64,000 nucleotides of DNA from CAYWNA01 sp964459305 (GTDB taxonomy: Bacteria > Planctomycetota > Planctomycetia > Pirellulales > Pirellulaceae): assembly GCA_964459305.1 (NCBI GenBank), contig CAYWNA010000033.1, forward strand, positions 8,331-72,330, read 5' to 3'. Positions within the stretch are counted from its first letter, which is position 1, and each line of letters opens with the position of its first letter. The translations under genes were made by a program, and so were the position numbers. This document shows positions 42,920 to 52,699 of the stretch, piece by piece. Under the pieces are notes generated by a model, which did no database searches, had not been told where the DNA came from, and saw only the letters and a list, made by a program, of their open reading frames with translations.

Positions 42920-45427
42920 CTACTGACCCGCTTGGCGAAACACATACTCCAACGCCGCGATATCGGCCTCGACGTCGTGGCCTTCGAGTGTGACCTCGTC
43001 GAAATCATCGAACGATCTTACCGAATCTGCGTTTTCGATGGACCCGGAAGGGCCTCGTCCGTAGAAGCTGTCGTCCTCGCCCACCTCTCGGAATACGGCT
43101 TCGTCCACCCCTCCGCCGCCCTGGACAGCGACGGATTCAAATCGTTCGACCGTGGTACTGAAACCGGTTCGGGACAAGACACTGGTGTCCGTGGTGGAGG
43201 AAAGGACTTCGTCCCGGAACGATCCGTACAGGTAGGCCGTGTCCTGGCCGCCGGTCGCATATGCATGAACGTAGTCGAATCCACGAGCGTAGTTGTAGAA
43301 CCCCACACCGGACATGGAGCTGTGGGTGGGGCGGCCATGAAAACGATCGTCGCCCGCCGTATCATGGAAGTAGGCGCGATCCTCACCGCCCGCGACCGAA
43401 TACGCGGAAACGCGATCGAAACCGTGGACTTGGGTATCCAGATTTGGCCCTGACATCGAAGCGTATGTCGCTCGTCCATGGAATCGATCGTCCGCCGGTG
43501 TGTCGTACAGGTGCGCCTGGTCGTTGCCGCCCACCGTGGCGTAAGCGTAAACGCGGTCGAAACCGGTCGCCCGATTCTGGTAGTTCATCCCCGACATTGT
43601 GGAATGCTCGGGCCGGGCATAAAATCGATCGTTGCCCGATGAATCGTAGAAGTTGGCCACGTCGCGGCCGCCGGCTTCCGCGGTTGCGTACACACGATCG
43701 AAGCCATCGGCTCGGTTATTGAAGCCCAACCCCGACAAAGAAGCGTAACTGGGCCTGCCGTAGAAGCGGTCGTTGCCCGGCGAATCATACAAGTAGGCAA
43801 GATCGTTGCCACCGCTCTCCGAGTGCGCCTGGACGCGAGCAAATCCTTCGACTCGTAGTTGGAAATCCGATCCGGTCAACTCGGCGTAGTCGCGACGGGC
43901 TTCGAGTGTGTCGTCGCCCGGGGAATCGTAGAGGTGTGCCTGGTCGAAACCGCCGTTGCTCTGAACAACGATGAATTGGACTTGTTCCGCGCGAATCTCC
44001 AAGTCTCCCCCGGCTAACTCGACCAAGCCCGGATGCACGTGAACGGTCTCATCCCCGCTGTCTCCCACGACGATGATCTCGTCATTACCGCCGAGCCCAG
44101 AGAATTCCACGACATCGACTTGTGTACTGTCGAACTGGTACTCGACGCCGTTGACAACGATTCGGTGCGTTACGCCGGCATGGAATTCGAACGAGTCGTC
44201 TCCGTCCGTGCCGCGGGCGTGGACGGTCGCGTCCGTCTGCGACACGGAATCATTGGCGTCCTCCGAACTACCGGAGAGATCCGATTGCAGCGAGTCAATT
44301 GCTCGCCGGAGATTCATGCTCAGGTAGGTCTGCTGTGTGTCCGCATCGTAGACAGAATCGGCCGTCGCACGCAAATGGTTCTCGATCGTGTCTTGTGTAA
44401 TCCCTTCGTACCCAGCCTGATCCATGGCTTCGCGCACCAGGACGCTTCCACCGGCAACGTACGGAGTCGCCATGCTGGTGCCGTGGGCGTAGGCAAAGTC
44501 GTTGGGAACGCCCCCGCCGAATACGTGACTGGGCACCGTGCTGGTCACACGCTCTCCGGGGGCTGCCAAGATGCGAAAATCGCGCTGACTGAAGTCGCTC
44601 AGCCGGCCGTCTTCCGTCAAACTCCCGACCGGCACGACGTACTGGCTGGATGCAGGGTAGGTAAGTGTACCGACACCGGTATCTTCGAAAGCATTGCCGG
44701 CCGCCACGGCGACGAAAATGCCGTCGGCCTTCAGTTGTGCGAAGTCGTCTTCGAGCATCTCCCACGGCTCGGTGTCGTCGGCCCGGAGATTTGTGCCTAG
44801 CGAGAGATTGACCGTCGTTATCGGGTTTTCGAAAGAGTTGCGATTTTCGTGTACCCATCCGAGTGCGTCTTCCAGCCAATCGAAACGGCCGGAACCCTGA
44901 TCGCTGAAGACACGCAGCGCGACCAAATCCACCGCGTCTGCAACGCCCGGGTGCTCGGCATCATCGCTGCCGATGATGCCGGCGATGTGCGTGCCATGGA
45001 ACCCGGCCGGCCCGTCGTCATACGGGTCCGCGTCGTTCTCGTCCGTGAAATCCCAGCCTCCGACGACGCGGTAGTCGGGGCCGAGGCCCGCGCCAAGTGC
45101 CAAATGGTCATACGCGATCCCACTGTCGATGATGGCAACCGTCTGGCCGTCACCGTGCAAGCCGTATCGCTGTTTGATGTAGGCTAAATCCTCAGTCAGT
45201 TCCCGAGCGTAGTCGGCGGCTGGCGTGGCAGAGTCGACTTGAGCCTGCGTCGCGTCCGCAGCGAGCGGTTCCAACGCAAAATCGCCCCACGACTGAGCCG
45301 AGAGAACGAGCCGTTCTTCGAACGCCTCGTAGTCCGTTGTGTGTTGAACGGCCCGGATATCGTCGTCGTTACGCATGCTGCCTGTTCGACCGAGAAGCAA
45401 CGGGATCGGATGATAGTGCCGAGACAT
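42920..45427 (-). CDS. Subtilisin-like S8 serine protease with C-terminal 47-residue repeats
   Basis: 835 residues from 45427 (an ATG at 45376 is an alternative). Instead of a normal signal peptide there is YEAFEERLVLSAQSW at about 33-47, a variant of the planctomycete LEPR-type motif. S8 domain with catalytic D101 (VAIIDSGIAYDH), H144 (FHGTHIAGIIG), oxyanion N254 (VAAGNAFED) and S318 (HGTSMATPYVAGG). From about 470 to 780 at least six repeats of 47 residues follow, each like LYDSPGNDRFYGRPSYASLSG then GFDRVYAYA and GG, a beta-rich cell-surface array. Likely a large exported protease of the surface or extracellular matrix. Convergent with the PNP operon. Confidence 0.92.
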   Translation of the reverse strand: MSRHYHPIPLLLGRTGSMRNDDDIRAVQHTTDYEAFEERLVLSAQSWGDFALEPLAADATQAQVDSATPAADYARELTEDLAYIKQRYGLHGDGQTVAIIDSGIAYDHLALGAGLGPDYRVVGGWDFTDENDADPYDDGPAGFHGTHIAGIIGSDDAEHPGVADAVDLVALRVFSDQGSGRFDWLEDALGWVHENRNSFENPITTVNLSLGTNLRADDTEPWEMLEDDFAQLKADGIFVAVAAGNAFEDTGVGTLTYPASSQYVVPVGSLTEDGRLSDFSQRDFRILAAPGERVTSTVPSHVFGGGVPNDFAYAHGTSMATPYVAGGSVLVREAMDQAGYEGITQDTIENHLRATADSVYDADTQQTYLSMNLRRAIDSLQSDLSGSSEDANDSVSQTDATVHARGTDGDDSFEFHAGVTHRIVVNGVEYQFDSTQVDVVEFSGLGGNDEIIVVGDSGDETVHVHPGLVELAGGDLEIRAEQVQFIVVQSNGGFDQAHLYDSPGDDTLEARRDYAELTGSDFQLRVEGFARVQAHSESGGNDLAYLYDSPGNDRFYGRPSYASLSGLGFNNRADGFDRVYATAEAGGRDVANFYDSSGNDRFYARPEHSTMSGMNYQNRATGFDRVYAYATVGGNDQAHLYDTPADDRFHGRATYASMSGPNLDTQVHGFDRVSAYSVAGGEDRAYFHDTAGDDRFHGRPTHSSMSGVGFYNYARGFDYVHAYATGGQDTAYLYGSFRDEVLSSTTDTSVLSRTGFSTTVERFESVAVQGGGGVDEAVFREVGEDDSFYGRGPSGSIENADSVRSFDDFDEVTLEGHDVEADIAALEYVFRQAGQ

Positions 45428-45611
45428 CGGCGCGACGACGGACCACCAGCACCCCTGTGCGATGCCAAGCGGTCCCTACAAAGCATAGGTCAGAGTTGAG
45501 CACGAAGATGTTGTGCTATGTGTAGGCTACGAAGGAGGGCGATTCCGATGAACTCGCAAAATCGGTACGGCCGTTGCAGACGGAACCGCCGGCCGTCTCC
45601 GCTTCTCACTT

Positions 45612-46373
45612 TCATCCCGCAGCCTTGGCTCGGGCCTTTGCTCGCACGGCCCTCATCTTCATGTTCAGCATTTCGACGATCAGCGAAAAGGCCATGGCGA
45701 AATAGATGAATTTCTTGTCCATGTGCGTTCCGATACCCTCGGCCACGAGCATGACGCCGATCAGTATCAAGAAACTCAAGGCCAGCACTTTCAGTGTTGG
45801 GTGGCGTTCGACAAAGTCGCTGACCCTGCCGGCAAAAATCAACATCACGATGATCGCCAGAACAATGGCCGTGATCATGACGGCCAGCCCTTTCGCGTCG
45901 CCTTTGACCATGCCGACGGCCGTGATGACAGAGTCCAGTGAGAAGATGATGTCTAAAATGCCAATCTGAAAAACCACATTGCCAAAACTCGCCCCACTGG
46001 CAACCTTGTGTTCTTCTTCAGTGCCTTCCAGCTTCTTATGAATCTCCATCACACTTTTCCAGATCAGGAACAACCCGCCCCCAAGCAAGATCAAGTCTTT
46101 CCAGGACACCGCGTTCACTTCCTCCGGCATCCAGCTTTCGGGAAGACCAAGATTCTGCAGGTAGAAGATGGGATCGATCAGCCTCATAATCCATGACAGC
46201 GTCAACAGAAGAAGGATGCGCGATACTAGGGCCAGCACCAATCCCAGTCGTCTGGCGCGGGGACGCTGCTTTTCAGGAAGCTGGCCGGACAGAATGGCGA
46301 TGAAAACGATGTTGTCGATTCCCAGAACGATTTCCATCGCCGTCAGGGCGATTAGTGCAATGACGTATTCCAT
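45612..46373 (-). CDS. TerC-family integral membrane protein
   Basis: 253 residues with about seven hydrophobic helices. Motifs: TAMEIVLGIDNIVFIAILSG and FQIGILDIIFSLDSVITAVG, the paired acidic ion-binding signatures of the TerC family, plus VERHPTLKVLALSFLILIGV. Family members (for example bacterial Alx/YkoY and MeeF/MeeY) export manganese or metallate proteins during secretion. I looked for a yybP-ykoY type manganese riboswitch in the 190 bp upstream and do not see its conserved core. Single-gene unit between the protease and SpoVG. Confidence 0.93.
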   Translation of the reverse strand: MEYVIALIALTAMEIVLGIDNIVFIAILSGQLPEKQRPRARRLGLVLALVSRILLLLTLSWIMRLIDPIFYLQNLGLPESWMPEEVNAVSWKDLILLGGGLFLIWKSVMEIHKKLEGTEEEHKVASGASFGNVVFQIGILDIIFSLDSVITAVGMVKGDAKGLAVMITAIVLAIIVMLIFAGRVSDFVERHPTLKVLALSFLILIGVMLVAEGIGTHMDKKFIYFAMAFSLIVEMLNMKMRAVRAKARAKAAG

Positions 46374-46564
46374 GGTGTTCCTGATTTGCTGCTGTAATCT
46401 CTGATTTGAACCTGCGCATTTGGAGTGGCAGACACATTAGATCTGTGATGTCGCTCACATGCAAGATCGTTCGACTCGCAGGGTTGCGGCGAGACGGATC
46501 GTCCACGCGCATTGACCGCGTCCACGGCTGCGGGCAGCCCGCGGAAGTTGTCTCCTCCGCGTGA

Positions 46565-47173
46565 CTATGAATCGAAGATTCCCGCTCCGAATTGGTCGCC
46601 TTCGTGCTGTTCCTGTGGCGCCGAAACCGGCCGATCGGTCGGTTTCTGATGAGGTGGTGGCGGGGTCGATTCTGCGGGTTCGATGTGTGCGGTTGTCCCC
46701 GATGCAGACTCCTGCTCGGCGAGTCGATCCGACACATCGCACTCGTCGAAATCGTCTTCGACGTATTCTTCGTCGTAGCGCGACACGTAACCGGGACGCT
46801 GGGCCCGTTCCTCCTCTTTCTGATACTCGGCGATGACGCGGTCCTGAATCATTTCGCGGCACCCCGAGTTGATCGGATGGGCGATATCAGCGTACAGCTT
46901 GACTCGGCCGTCTTGGTCGCGAATGGTTCGATCTTCCGCCAGCTTTCTGCCGCACTGGTTGCAGTAGGTGGCTCGCAGATGGTTTTTCGTTCTGCACTTC
47001 GGACAATGCGATGTGAGTTTACGACTGGGCATGGCCACAAACGGGCCGTTCACCCCGTCGATGATCTTCAAATCCCGAACTACAAAACTATCGTCGAATG
47101 TAACAGAACAAAACGCTCGAAGCCGATCGTCGGAATCTTCCATAAGCTTGATGCGAACCTCGGTGATCTTCAT
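46565..47173 (-). CDS. spoVG: SpoVG-family protein with inserted zinc ribbon
   Basis: 202 residues, more than twice the usual 85-100. AGGAGG is perfectly spaced before the ATG. The SpoVG fold is clear: MKITEVRIKL, LRAFCSVTFDDSFVVRDLKI, GVNGPFVAMPSRK, then ADIAHPINSGCREMIQDRVI. Between MPSRK and ADIAHP, where normal SpoVG has only a few residues, there is a zinc ribbon with C57-C60 and C71-C74 (CPKCRTKNHLRATYCNQC). An acidic, Pro-rich tail of about 80 residues follows. SpoVG binds RNA or DNA and affects division and other post-transcriptional control. It lies 27 bp after ispE, a gene order also seen around spoVG in other phyla. Confidence 0.9.
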   Translation of the reverse strand: MKITEVRIKLMEDSDDRLRAFCSVTFDDSFVVRDLKIIDGVNGPFVAMPSRKLTSHCPKCRTKNHLRATYCNQCGRKLAEDRTIRDQDGRVKLYADIAHPINSGCREMIQDRVIAEYQKEEERAQRPGYVSRYDEEYVEDDFDECDVSDRLAEQESASGTTAHIEPAESTPPPPHQKPTDRPVSAPQEQHEGDQFGAGIFDS

Positions 47174-47200
47174 GACGCTCCTCCTATAAATGGTTCGCGT

Positions 47201-48148
47201 TTATCCACGGCCGGCCGCAGCCGGCAAGGTGGTTGCGTGAAAAACTGCCCCTAATCGTGCCGCCCGTAGTCGGCCGGCGATGCGTCGCGCATGACCGGCA
47301 TGACGGCAAATGCCGAAGTAACTTGTACCGCTTCCACTCATCTGATGCCCAAGACAATCCTGTCGGTCAAACGCTCTCCGCAACTTGCCGATCCAAGGTG
47401 ATAACCGCTCGGCGGCTTGCTGCAGACGATTGAACAAGAGTCGGCCGACCGACGTCGCGTTTCCCTGCCGAGCGGCCTTCAGTATCCCTTCCACTCGGTT
47501 GGCCGATCGGGCTGGAGAACAGTGTTGATAGACATCCGGAGTCGATAACCCAAATGGCGGCCGCACGATAACCATGTGCAGCCTTGTCAACCCGCCGACC
47601 CGATCGATTCGCTCGCCGCGTCCCCGGCAGATAGCGGCACCGGGGTGACAAAAAAAGGGAACATCGCTGCCCACTTCAGCAGCCACTTCGGCCAACCGGT
47701 CGCGGCTCCAGTTCAGACGCCACGCGCGATTGGCGGCCTCAAGCACCGCCGCCGCATCGCTGGATGCTCCACCCAGTCCCGCCGCGGCTGGTATTCTCTT
47801 GATCAAACGAATCGACGCGCCCGATTCCATTCCCGAGCGAAGCCTCAGACGCTCCAAGACCTTTACCACAATGTTGTCCGTTTCTTCAGGCAAGTCCTCC
47901 CAGACGCGTCCATGGCGGGAGCGGTCAGCAGGATTCTGTGCATCCAATCCCGAAGCCCACCTGCAGGTAATCCCTATGCGTCTTTCCGAATGAACCGAGA
48001 AATACATCGTGTCGAATATGCTGATCGGTACCATGAGCGTTTCGATCTCATGATACCCGTCATCACGTCGCCCAATAACCTCCAAGAACACGTTGACCTT
48101 GGCAGGCGTATGGACTTCGATCTGCGTACCACGACCACGAACGTACAT
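47201..48148 (-). CDS. ispE: 4-diphosphocytidyl-2-C-methyl-D-erythritol kinase
   Basis: 315 residues. Phosphorylates CDP-methylerythritol in the non-mevalonate isoprenoid pathway. GHMP-kinase motifs: VHTPAKVNVFLEVIGRRDDG and YHEIETLMVPI at the N-terminus, the ATP loop KRIPAAAGLGGASSDAAAVL near 125-145, GSDVPFFCHPGAAICRGRGE, and MSGSGTSYFGI near the C-terminus. Length is at the long end of the family. First gene of an ispE-spoVG unit. Confidence 0.95.
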   Translation of the reverse strand: MYVRGRGTQIEVHTPAKVNVFLEVIGRRDDGYHEIETLMVPISIFDTMYFSVHSERRIGITCRWASGLDAQNPADRSRHGRVWEDLPEETDNIVVKVLERLRLRSGMESGASIRLIKRIPAAAGLGGASSDAAAVLEAANRAWRLNWSRDRLAEVAAEVGSDVPFFCHPGAAICRGRGERIDRVGGLTRLHMVIVRPPFGLSTPDVYQHCSPARSANRVEGILKAARQGNATSVGRLLFNRLQQAAERLSPWIGKLRRAFDRQDCLGHQMSGSGTSYFGICRHAGHARRIAGRLRAARLGAVFHATTLPAAAGRG

Positions 48149-48519
48149 GCCCCACGCGGCTTAATCACGTTGCCCCACTCTGACGTCCACAATCGTCCAA
48201 ACGTTTGCTGAGAAGCCCAAACGAAAAGGAGAAACTCGTTCGGATGATTGCCGTTTGACAACCAGAATTTTACTGGAGTCGTGCTAGCGGTCAAGCTGAA
48301 TCTGCCGCAACCCCTGCCTGTAGGTGGTTTCTCGCGAGGAGGACCGAAGGTGCGTACGGCGGCGTAAGCCAGACCTCATCGGGACCGTTGAGCCTCCGAG
48401 AGCCCTTGACTATTGTCGTAACCTGCGCCATCGTGTACGTTCGAAAGTGGCCGAATCGATGCGCCTCGCAACAACGTACGAAGATCACGCGCAGTGGGTG
48501 TTACCCTGGGAGAATGGAC

Positions 48520-49782
48520 ATGGACCATAACCATCGGCTTCTCGAAGAACATCGTGATGTCACTCGGCGCTACTTCCTGCAACTCGGCGCGGCGGGCGTT
48601 GCCGGGCTGTCGGTCGCGCCGCTGTGGGCTCAAGACGCTAACAACGATCAACTGCTGGCCGAGGCCATCGCCAAGCTCGAATACCTCACCCCTGAGGCGA
48701 AGTTTGCCGGTGGCGGGCGCGGCAATCCGCCGCCATTCAAGCTGACGCCGGATCAGCGTCGCGAGGCCGGCTTGGACCGCGACACTTGGCAGCTCGAAGT
48801 CATTGCCGACCCGACGAGCGACGTCCAGATCGAGAATCCGCTCTCCAAGGAACTCGGCACGGCTCTGGACTGGTCGGGCCTGATGGCCCTGGCCGAAAAG
48901 CACGCCGTGCGATACATGAAGGTGATGACCTGTTTGAACGTGGGCCGAGTTTTCGGCATGGGCCTATGGGAAGGTGTGCCGCTGCGCGAAGTGATCTGGA
49001 AAACACGCCCCGTGGCAAACCTTCGCCGCGTCTGGTACCACGGCTATCACAACGACCCCGCAAAGCCGGGGCCGGGTTTCCAGAGCTCGCTGTCGATCAA
49101 CCGCGTGCTGGAAGACCCGCCGGGCGAGCAGCCCGTGATCCTGGCCTACAAGATGAATGGCGATTGGCTCGCGCCCAAACGTGGCGGGCCGGTGCGGCTG
49201 GTGGCTCCCGATGGTTACGGTTTCAAATCGATCAAATGGCTCCAACGCGTGGTGCTCACCAACGACCCGGATCCAAACGATACCTACGCCGGGCAGAACA
49301 ACGACGTGGACTCCACGATGAAGACCTTTGCCCGATTCTTGAACGCGCCGAAAAAGCTCAAGGCGGGCCAGCCAATGGCTCTCACGGGCATGGCCCAGGT
49401 GGGCATGTCCGGTTTGAGTAAGGTTCAGTATTGCCTGCTCCCGGAATCGCAATCAGCGGCGCCGGACGATCCCTTACTGACGAAGGCCGATTGGCGGGAT
49501 GCCGAAATCCTTCCGCCACCAGAGCATTGGGGCGGCGGTTTGCCCGACGGCCGGTTGCCGCCCATCCCGCGACAATTCGACGCTCAGGGACGGCCGTTGA
49601 CTTGGCCAATGCCCTACACCATCGCGCACTGGGCGACTCTGCTGACGGTGCCGGACGCCGGACAGTACGAATTGTGCTGCCGCACGATCGACGCCAACGG
49701 TACCGCGCAGCCCATGCCCCGCCCACTACCCAAATCCGGCCGCAACGACATCCAACGCATTAAGATAAGCGTTCAGGCTTGA
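48520..49782 (+). CDS. Tat-exported molybdopterin-dependent oxidoreductase (sulfite oxidase family)
   Basis: About 420 residues; the ATG at 48520 is chosen because GGGAG at 48508-48512 is well spaced for it, although ATG 48514 is also possible. A twin-arginine signal is clear: DVTRRYFLQLGAAGVAGLSV. The body has the molybdopterin fold of sulfite oxidase (MKVMTCLNVGRVFGMGLWEG, with a candidate Mo-ligand cysteine in TCLN, LREVIWKTRP, NGDWLAPKRGGPVRLVAPDG, YGFKSIKWLQRVVL). The C-terminal part is the dimerisation domain, ending AQPMPRPLPKSGRNDIQ. Located outside the cytoplasmic membrane; its natural substrate is unknown. No cytochrome partner gene is adjacent. Confidence 0.88.
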   Translation: MDHNHRLLEEHRDVTRRYFLQLGAAGVAGLSVAPLWAQDANNDQLLAEAIAKLEYLTPEAKFAGGGRGNPPPFKLTPDQRREAGLDRDTWQLEVIADPTSDVQIENPLSKELGTALDWSGLMALAEKHAVRYMKVMTCLNVGRVFGMGLWEGVPLREVIWKTRPVANLRRVWYHGYHNDPAKPGPGFQSSLSINRVLEDPPGEQPVILAYKMNGDWLAPKRGGPVRLVAPDGYGFKSIKWLQRVVLTNDPDPNDTYAGQNNDVDSTMKTFARFLNAPKKLKAGQPMALTGMAQVGMSGLSKVQYCLLPESQSAAPDDPLLTKADWRDAEILPPPEHWGGGLPDGRLPPIPRQFDAQGRPLTWPMPYTIAHWATLLTVPDAGQYELCCRTIDANGTAQPMPRPLPKSGRNDIQRIKISVQA

Positions 49783-50194
49783 CCACTGTGTGCGACAGCC
49801 AGTCGCCGAGGCGATCGCCAGCGTGAACGTGGCCGCTGAGCTGCCGCATCATCTCGCGGACCCCGCCAATTAGGAAGCCGTCCGCAAAGTTCAGACGCAC
49901 TCAAAAACGCTATTGAACGCGTAGTCGTGTTTCGGACGGAACGGCTTGAAAGAAAGCCGACTCATGAACCGAACAGCGACACGATACCCGGCGACGAACT
50001 GCACTATGGTATTAGTCGGTGCCCCAGGCATCGGGCTGTATTCACGATCCGTCCCGATTTGGTTCTTGTCCTCACAGTCCGTCACGCCGCCCAGCGGGAC
50101 CTGACCGAGGATGGCCTTTAGCCTGACTCAGTTTCCAGGACGATCCTGACGTTTGTGTAAGCTACACTTGAGGAAACGTATGCGCTGACGGCAG
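49783..50194. other. Intergenic region between the molybdopterin enzyme and the ABC genes
   Basis: About 410 bp. A 64-codon minus-strand frame is open at 49891-50085, but it has no recognised family, no good ribosome site and no neighbour it would serve. I see no tRNA, terminator or repeat. The promoter of the ABC pair must lie here. Confidence 0.4.
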
Positions 50195-50974
50195 ATGGCC
50201 TGCGACGAACCGGGGGACACAAGTTTGATCACCGTCGAGGATTTTCACAAGGCTTACGACAGAACCGTTGCTGTTTCAGGGCTTTCGTTCGAGGTTGCTC
50301 CGGGGCAGATTTTGGGGCTGGTAGGGCCCAACGGGGCGGGCAAGACGACGACGTTGCGGGCGCTGGCCGGTATCATCCCCGCCAGTCGAGGGCGACTTGC
50401 TGTCGCTGGCCGTGATTTGGACCGGGAGCCGTTGGCGGCCAAGAGTTGCCTGGGATACGTACCCGACGATCCGCAACTGTTTCGCGATTTGACGATCGAG
50501 CAACACTTGGCGTTCACCGCCAGCGCGTACCGCGTGGCTGATGGGACTGAAAAGGCCGCCGAGTTGCTCGGCATGTTTCAGTTAACTTCGAAGCGAAATA
50601 CCCAAGCGAGCGATCTGTCGCGCGGGATGCGGCAGAAGCTGGCCATCTGCTGTGCCTACTTGCACGATCCGGTTGCGATTCTATTCGACGAGCCACTCAC
50701 CGGACTCGACCCACACGGAATCCGGACGCTCAAGCAATCAATCGCCGACCGCGTTGGAGGCGGCGCTTCGGTGATCGTCAGTTCGCATCTGTTGGCCATG
50801 ATCGAGGACATCTGCACGAATGTGTTGATTCTGGACGCAGGAAAACAGCGTTTCTGCGGACCGTTGGAGGAATTCAAGGCGACGTTTGGCAGTGGCGACG
50901 AAGACGCATCGCTCGAAGAAATCTACTTCCTCACGACAGAAAACTCCCCCTCAGCCGAACTCGTGGAATGCTGA
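50195..50974 (+). CDS. ABC transporter ATP-binding protein
   Basis: 259 residues from ATG 50195; a TTG at 50225, after GGGGGA, is an alternative start. ABC ATPase motifs in order: Walker A GLVGPNGAGKTTTLRAL, Q-loop region LGYVPDDPQLFRDLTI, signature DLSRGMRQKLAICCAY, Walker B PVAILFDEPLTGLDP, H-loop VSSHLLAMIEDIC. Typical of export or drug-type ABC-2 systems. The last codons overlap the start of the next gene by seven bases, so the two are translationally coupled and should form one transporter. Confidence 0.94.
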   Translation: MACDEPGDTSLITVEDFHKAYDRTVAVSGLSFEVAPGQILGLVGPNGAGKTTTLRALAGIIPASRGRLAVAGRDLDREPLAAKSCLGYVPDDPQLFRDLTIEQHLAFTASAYRVADGTEKAAELLGMFQLTSKRNTQASDLSRGMRQKLAICCAYLHDPVAILFDEPLTGLDPHGIRTLKQSIADRVGGGASVIVSSHLLAMIEDICTNVLILDAGKQRFCGPLEEFKATFGSGDEDASLEEIYFLTTENSPSAELVEC

Positions 50975-52677
50975 TCTTCGCCGTGACCACAAACTTTCTC
51001 CATCCCGCACTCGCCCAGTTGCTTCGCTATCAGGCCTCCGCGCGGCTGAGACGCATTCGTCGCGGATTCGCGACTCCTCGCAGATTGGTGCTCTCCTGCC
51101 TCGGACTTGTGCTGGCCCTCATCTGGCTCAGCAACGCGGCCCTGACCATTTTCTTGCGCGAGCCGTCGGATCCGGCGACGTTGCGCAGTTTCGTACCGCT
51201 GGGACTGCTGGTCTACAGCCTCTGGCATATCGTGCGGGTGGCGTATCGGCGTCCGGAGGAAGCGGTCGAGTGGACTCCGGCAGAACGGGAACTGTTGTGC
51301 GGGAGGCCGTTTGAGCGTCGCGACCTGCTCGTGTACCGGTTCGGTCCGATTCTCACGGCGGCCGCATTCAAGGCCAGTTGTTTCGCGCTGCTGATGCTGC
51401 CAGACTTGCGTTTGCCCACAGTCGGTCTCGTCGGCGCACTGCTGGCTTTGCTGTTTGTCGACCTCTTTCGGATGGCCGTTGAGATTGCCGCCTTCGGCGC
51501 CGGCCGACAAACCTATCACCACCTGCGGATCGCCGTGCTGGTGTTGATCTCGATGGTCTGTGTCTGCGCTTTGGCGAACACATTCCGCTCGCCCATAGCT
51601 CTGGAAGCCGGCAAGTCGCCCGGTTCACTGGGGCTGATGATGCACGTCCTGAGGTCCGCGGCAGAGTTGCGCGAGACTTGGATTGGCTCCGTACTGGAAA
51701 CGCCATTTCACGTATTCGGCAATATCATCACCGCGCAGCAATATTCCGTTGGCCTTGCCGGCTGGATGGTGCTGGCCGTGGCGATGGTCTCTGGGTTGTC
51801 TTGGTTCGTCATGTGGCTCGATTCGCATTTCCTTAGAGCTGTTGCGCGGCGCGAGCGATTGGAATACCAACGGATAGAATCAGGAGATGCTTCCGTTCGT
51901 GACGCCGAAACGGTTTCAACCAACTTGCCACGCGTACCGTGGGGTGCGGGGATCGGCCCGCTTGCCTGGCGGCAAGCGATCGGTGCGTACGGGCATCTCG
52001 GCGGCGTGTTTGTGGCGCTGGCCGCGCCCTCGGTATTGGCGTGCCTGCCGCTGATCGTGTTTGACAATCCCAACATGGTTCTACTGAACGTCGTCGGATC
52101 GCTCGCGTTTTATTCGTTTCTCTTGTTGCCGGCAGCCCTGAAATTCGACTTCCGCCGAGACGTGGATCGGATCGCCATGCTCAAATCGTTACCTATCCGG
52201 CCGACCGCGGTCGTGACGGGTCAACTTGCCACTCCCGTCCTAATCGCCAGCGCGTATCAGCTAGCCGTACTGCTGATTGCCGAGATGATCTATCCCGTGC
52301 ATCCAGGTCTGTTGGTCGCCGCGCTCGTTCTTCTGGCACCGTTGAACATCTTGATTTTCGCGCTGGACAATCTGATCTACTTGCTCTATCCGTACCGCCT
52401 GAACCAGGAAAGCCTGGAGATTTTTCTGCGCACCACGCTGACATTTACGGCCAAAGGACTGCTGTTCGGACTGGCCCTCGGCGTCACCCTTGGCTGGGCG
52501 CTGGTGGCTGTGCAAATCGCAAGAATGTTCGCCGGATCGCACTCCGTATTGGGCGACGCCAAGTTCATCTTCGCCGCCGGTGCCTGGCTCATGCTGTGCA
52601 TGTCGGCCGTGGGGACGTGGTGGTTAGTCGTACGAGCGTACTGCCGCTTCGACCCCAGCCAGGACACACCAGCGTGA
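50968..52677 (+). CDS. Putative ABC exporter membrane subunit
   Basis: 569 residues with about ten to twelve hydrophobic helices, for example LVLSCLGLVLALIWLSNAAL, LVGALLALLFVDLFR, MVLAVAMVSGLSWFVMWL and LFGLALGVTLGWALVAVQ. It resembles the Pfam putative ABC exporter family. An internal cytoplasmic segment (LEYQRIESGDASVRDAETV) divides two membrane halves. It overlaps the ATPase gene upstream (ATG at 50968 inside its last codons). Substrate unknown. Confidence 0.85.
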   Translation: MLIFAVTTNFLHPALAQLLRYQASARLRRIRRGFATPRRLVLSCLGLVLALIWLSNAALTIFLREPSDPATLRSFVPLGLLVYSLWHIVRVAYRRPEEAVEWTPAERELLCGRPFERRDLLVYRFGPILTAAAFKASCFALLMLPDLRLPTVGLVGALLALLFVDLFRMAVEIAAFGAGRQTYHHLRIAVLVLISMVCVCALANTFRSPIALEAGKSPGSLGLMMHVLRSAAELRETWIGSVLETPFHVFGNIITAQQYSVGLAGWMVLAVAMVSGLSWFVMWLDSHFLRAVARRERLEYQRIESGDASVRDAETVSTNLPRVPWGAGIGPLAWRQAIGAYGHLGGVFVALAAPSVLACLPLIVFDNPNMVLLNVVGSLAFYSFLLLPAALKFDFRRDVDRIAMLKSLPIRPTAVVTGQLATPVLIASAYQLAVLLIAEMIYPVHPGLLVAALVLLAPLNILIFALDNLIYLLYPYRLNQESLEIFLRTTLTFTAKGLLFGLALGVTLGWALVAVQIARMFAGSHSVLGDAKFIFAAGAWLMLCMSAVGTWWLVVRAYCRFDPSQDTPA

Positions 52678-52699
52678 GAGACGAAAGGGGTTAGGAATT

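Noticed and set aside
46374..46564. Manganese (yybP-ykoY) riboswitch before the TerC gene
   Set aside because: The conserved core sequence could not be found on the minus strand.
49891..50085. 64-codon minus-strand frame
   Set aside because: No ribosome binding site, family match or sensible neighbour; treated as chance.
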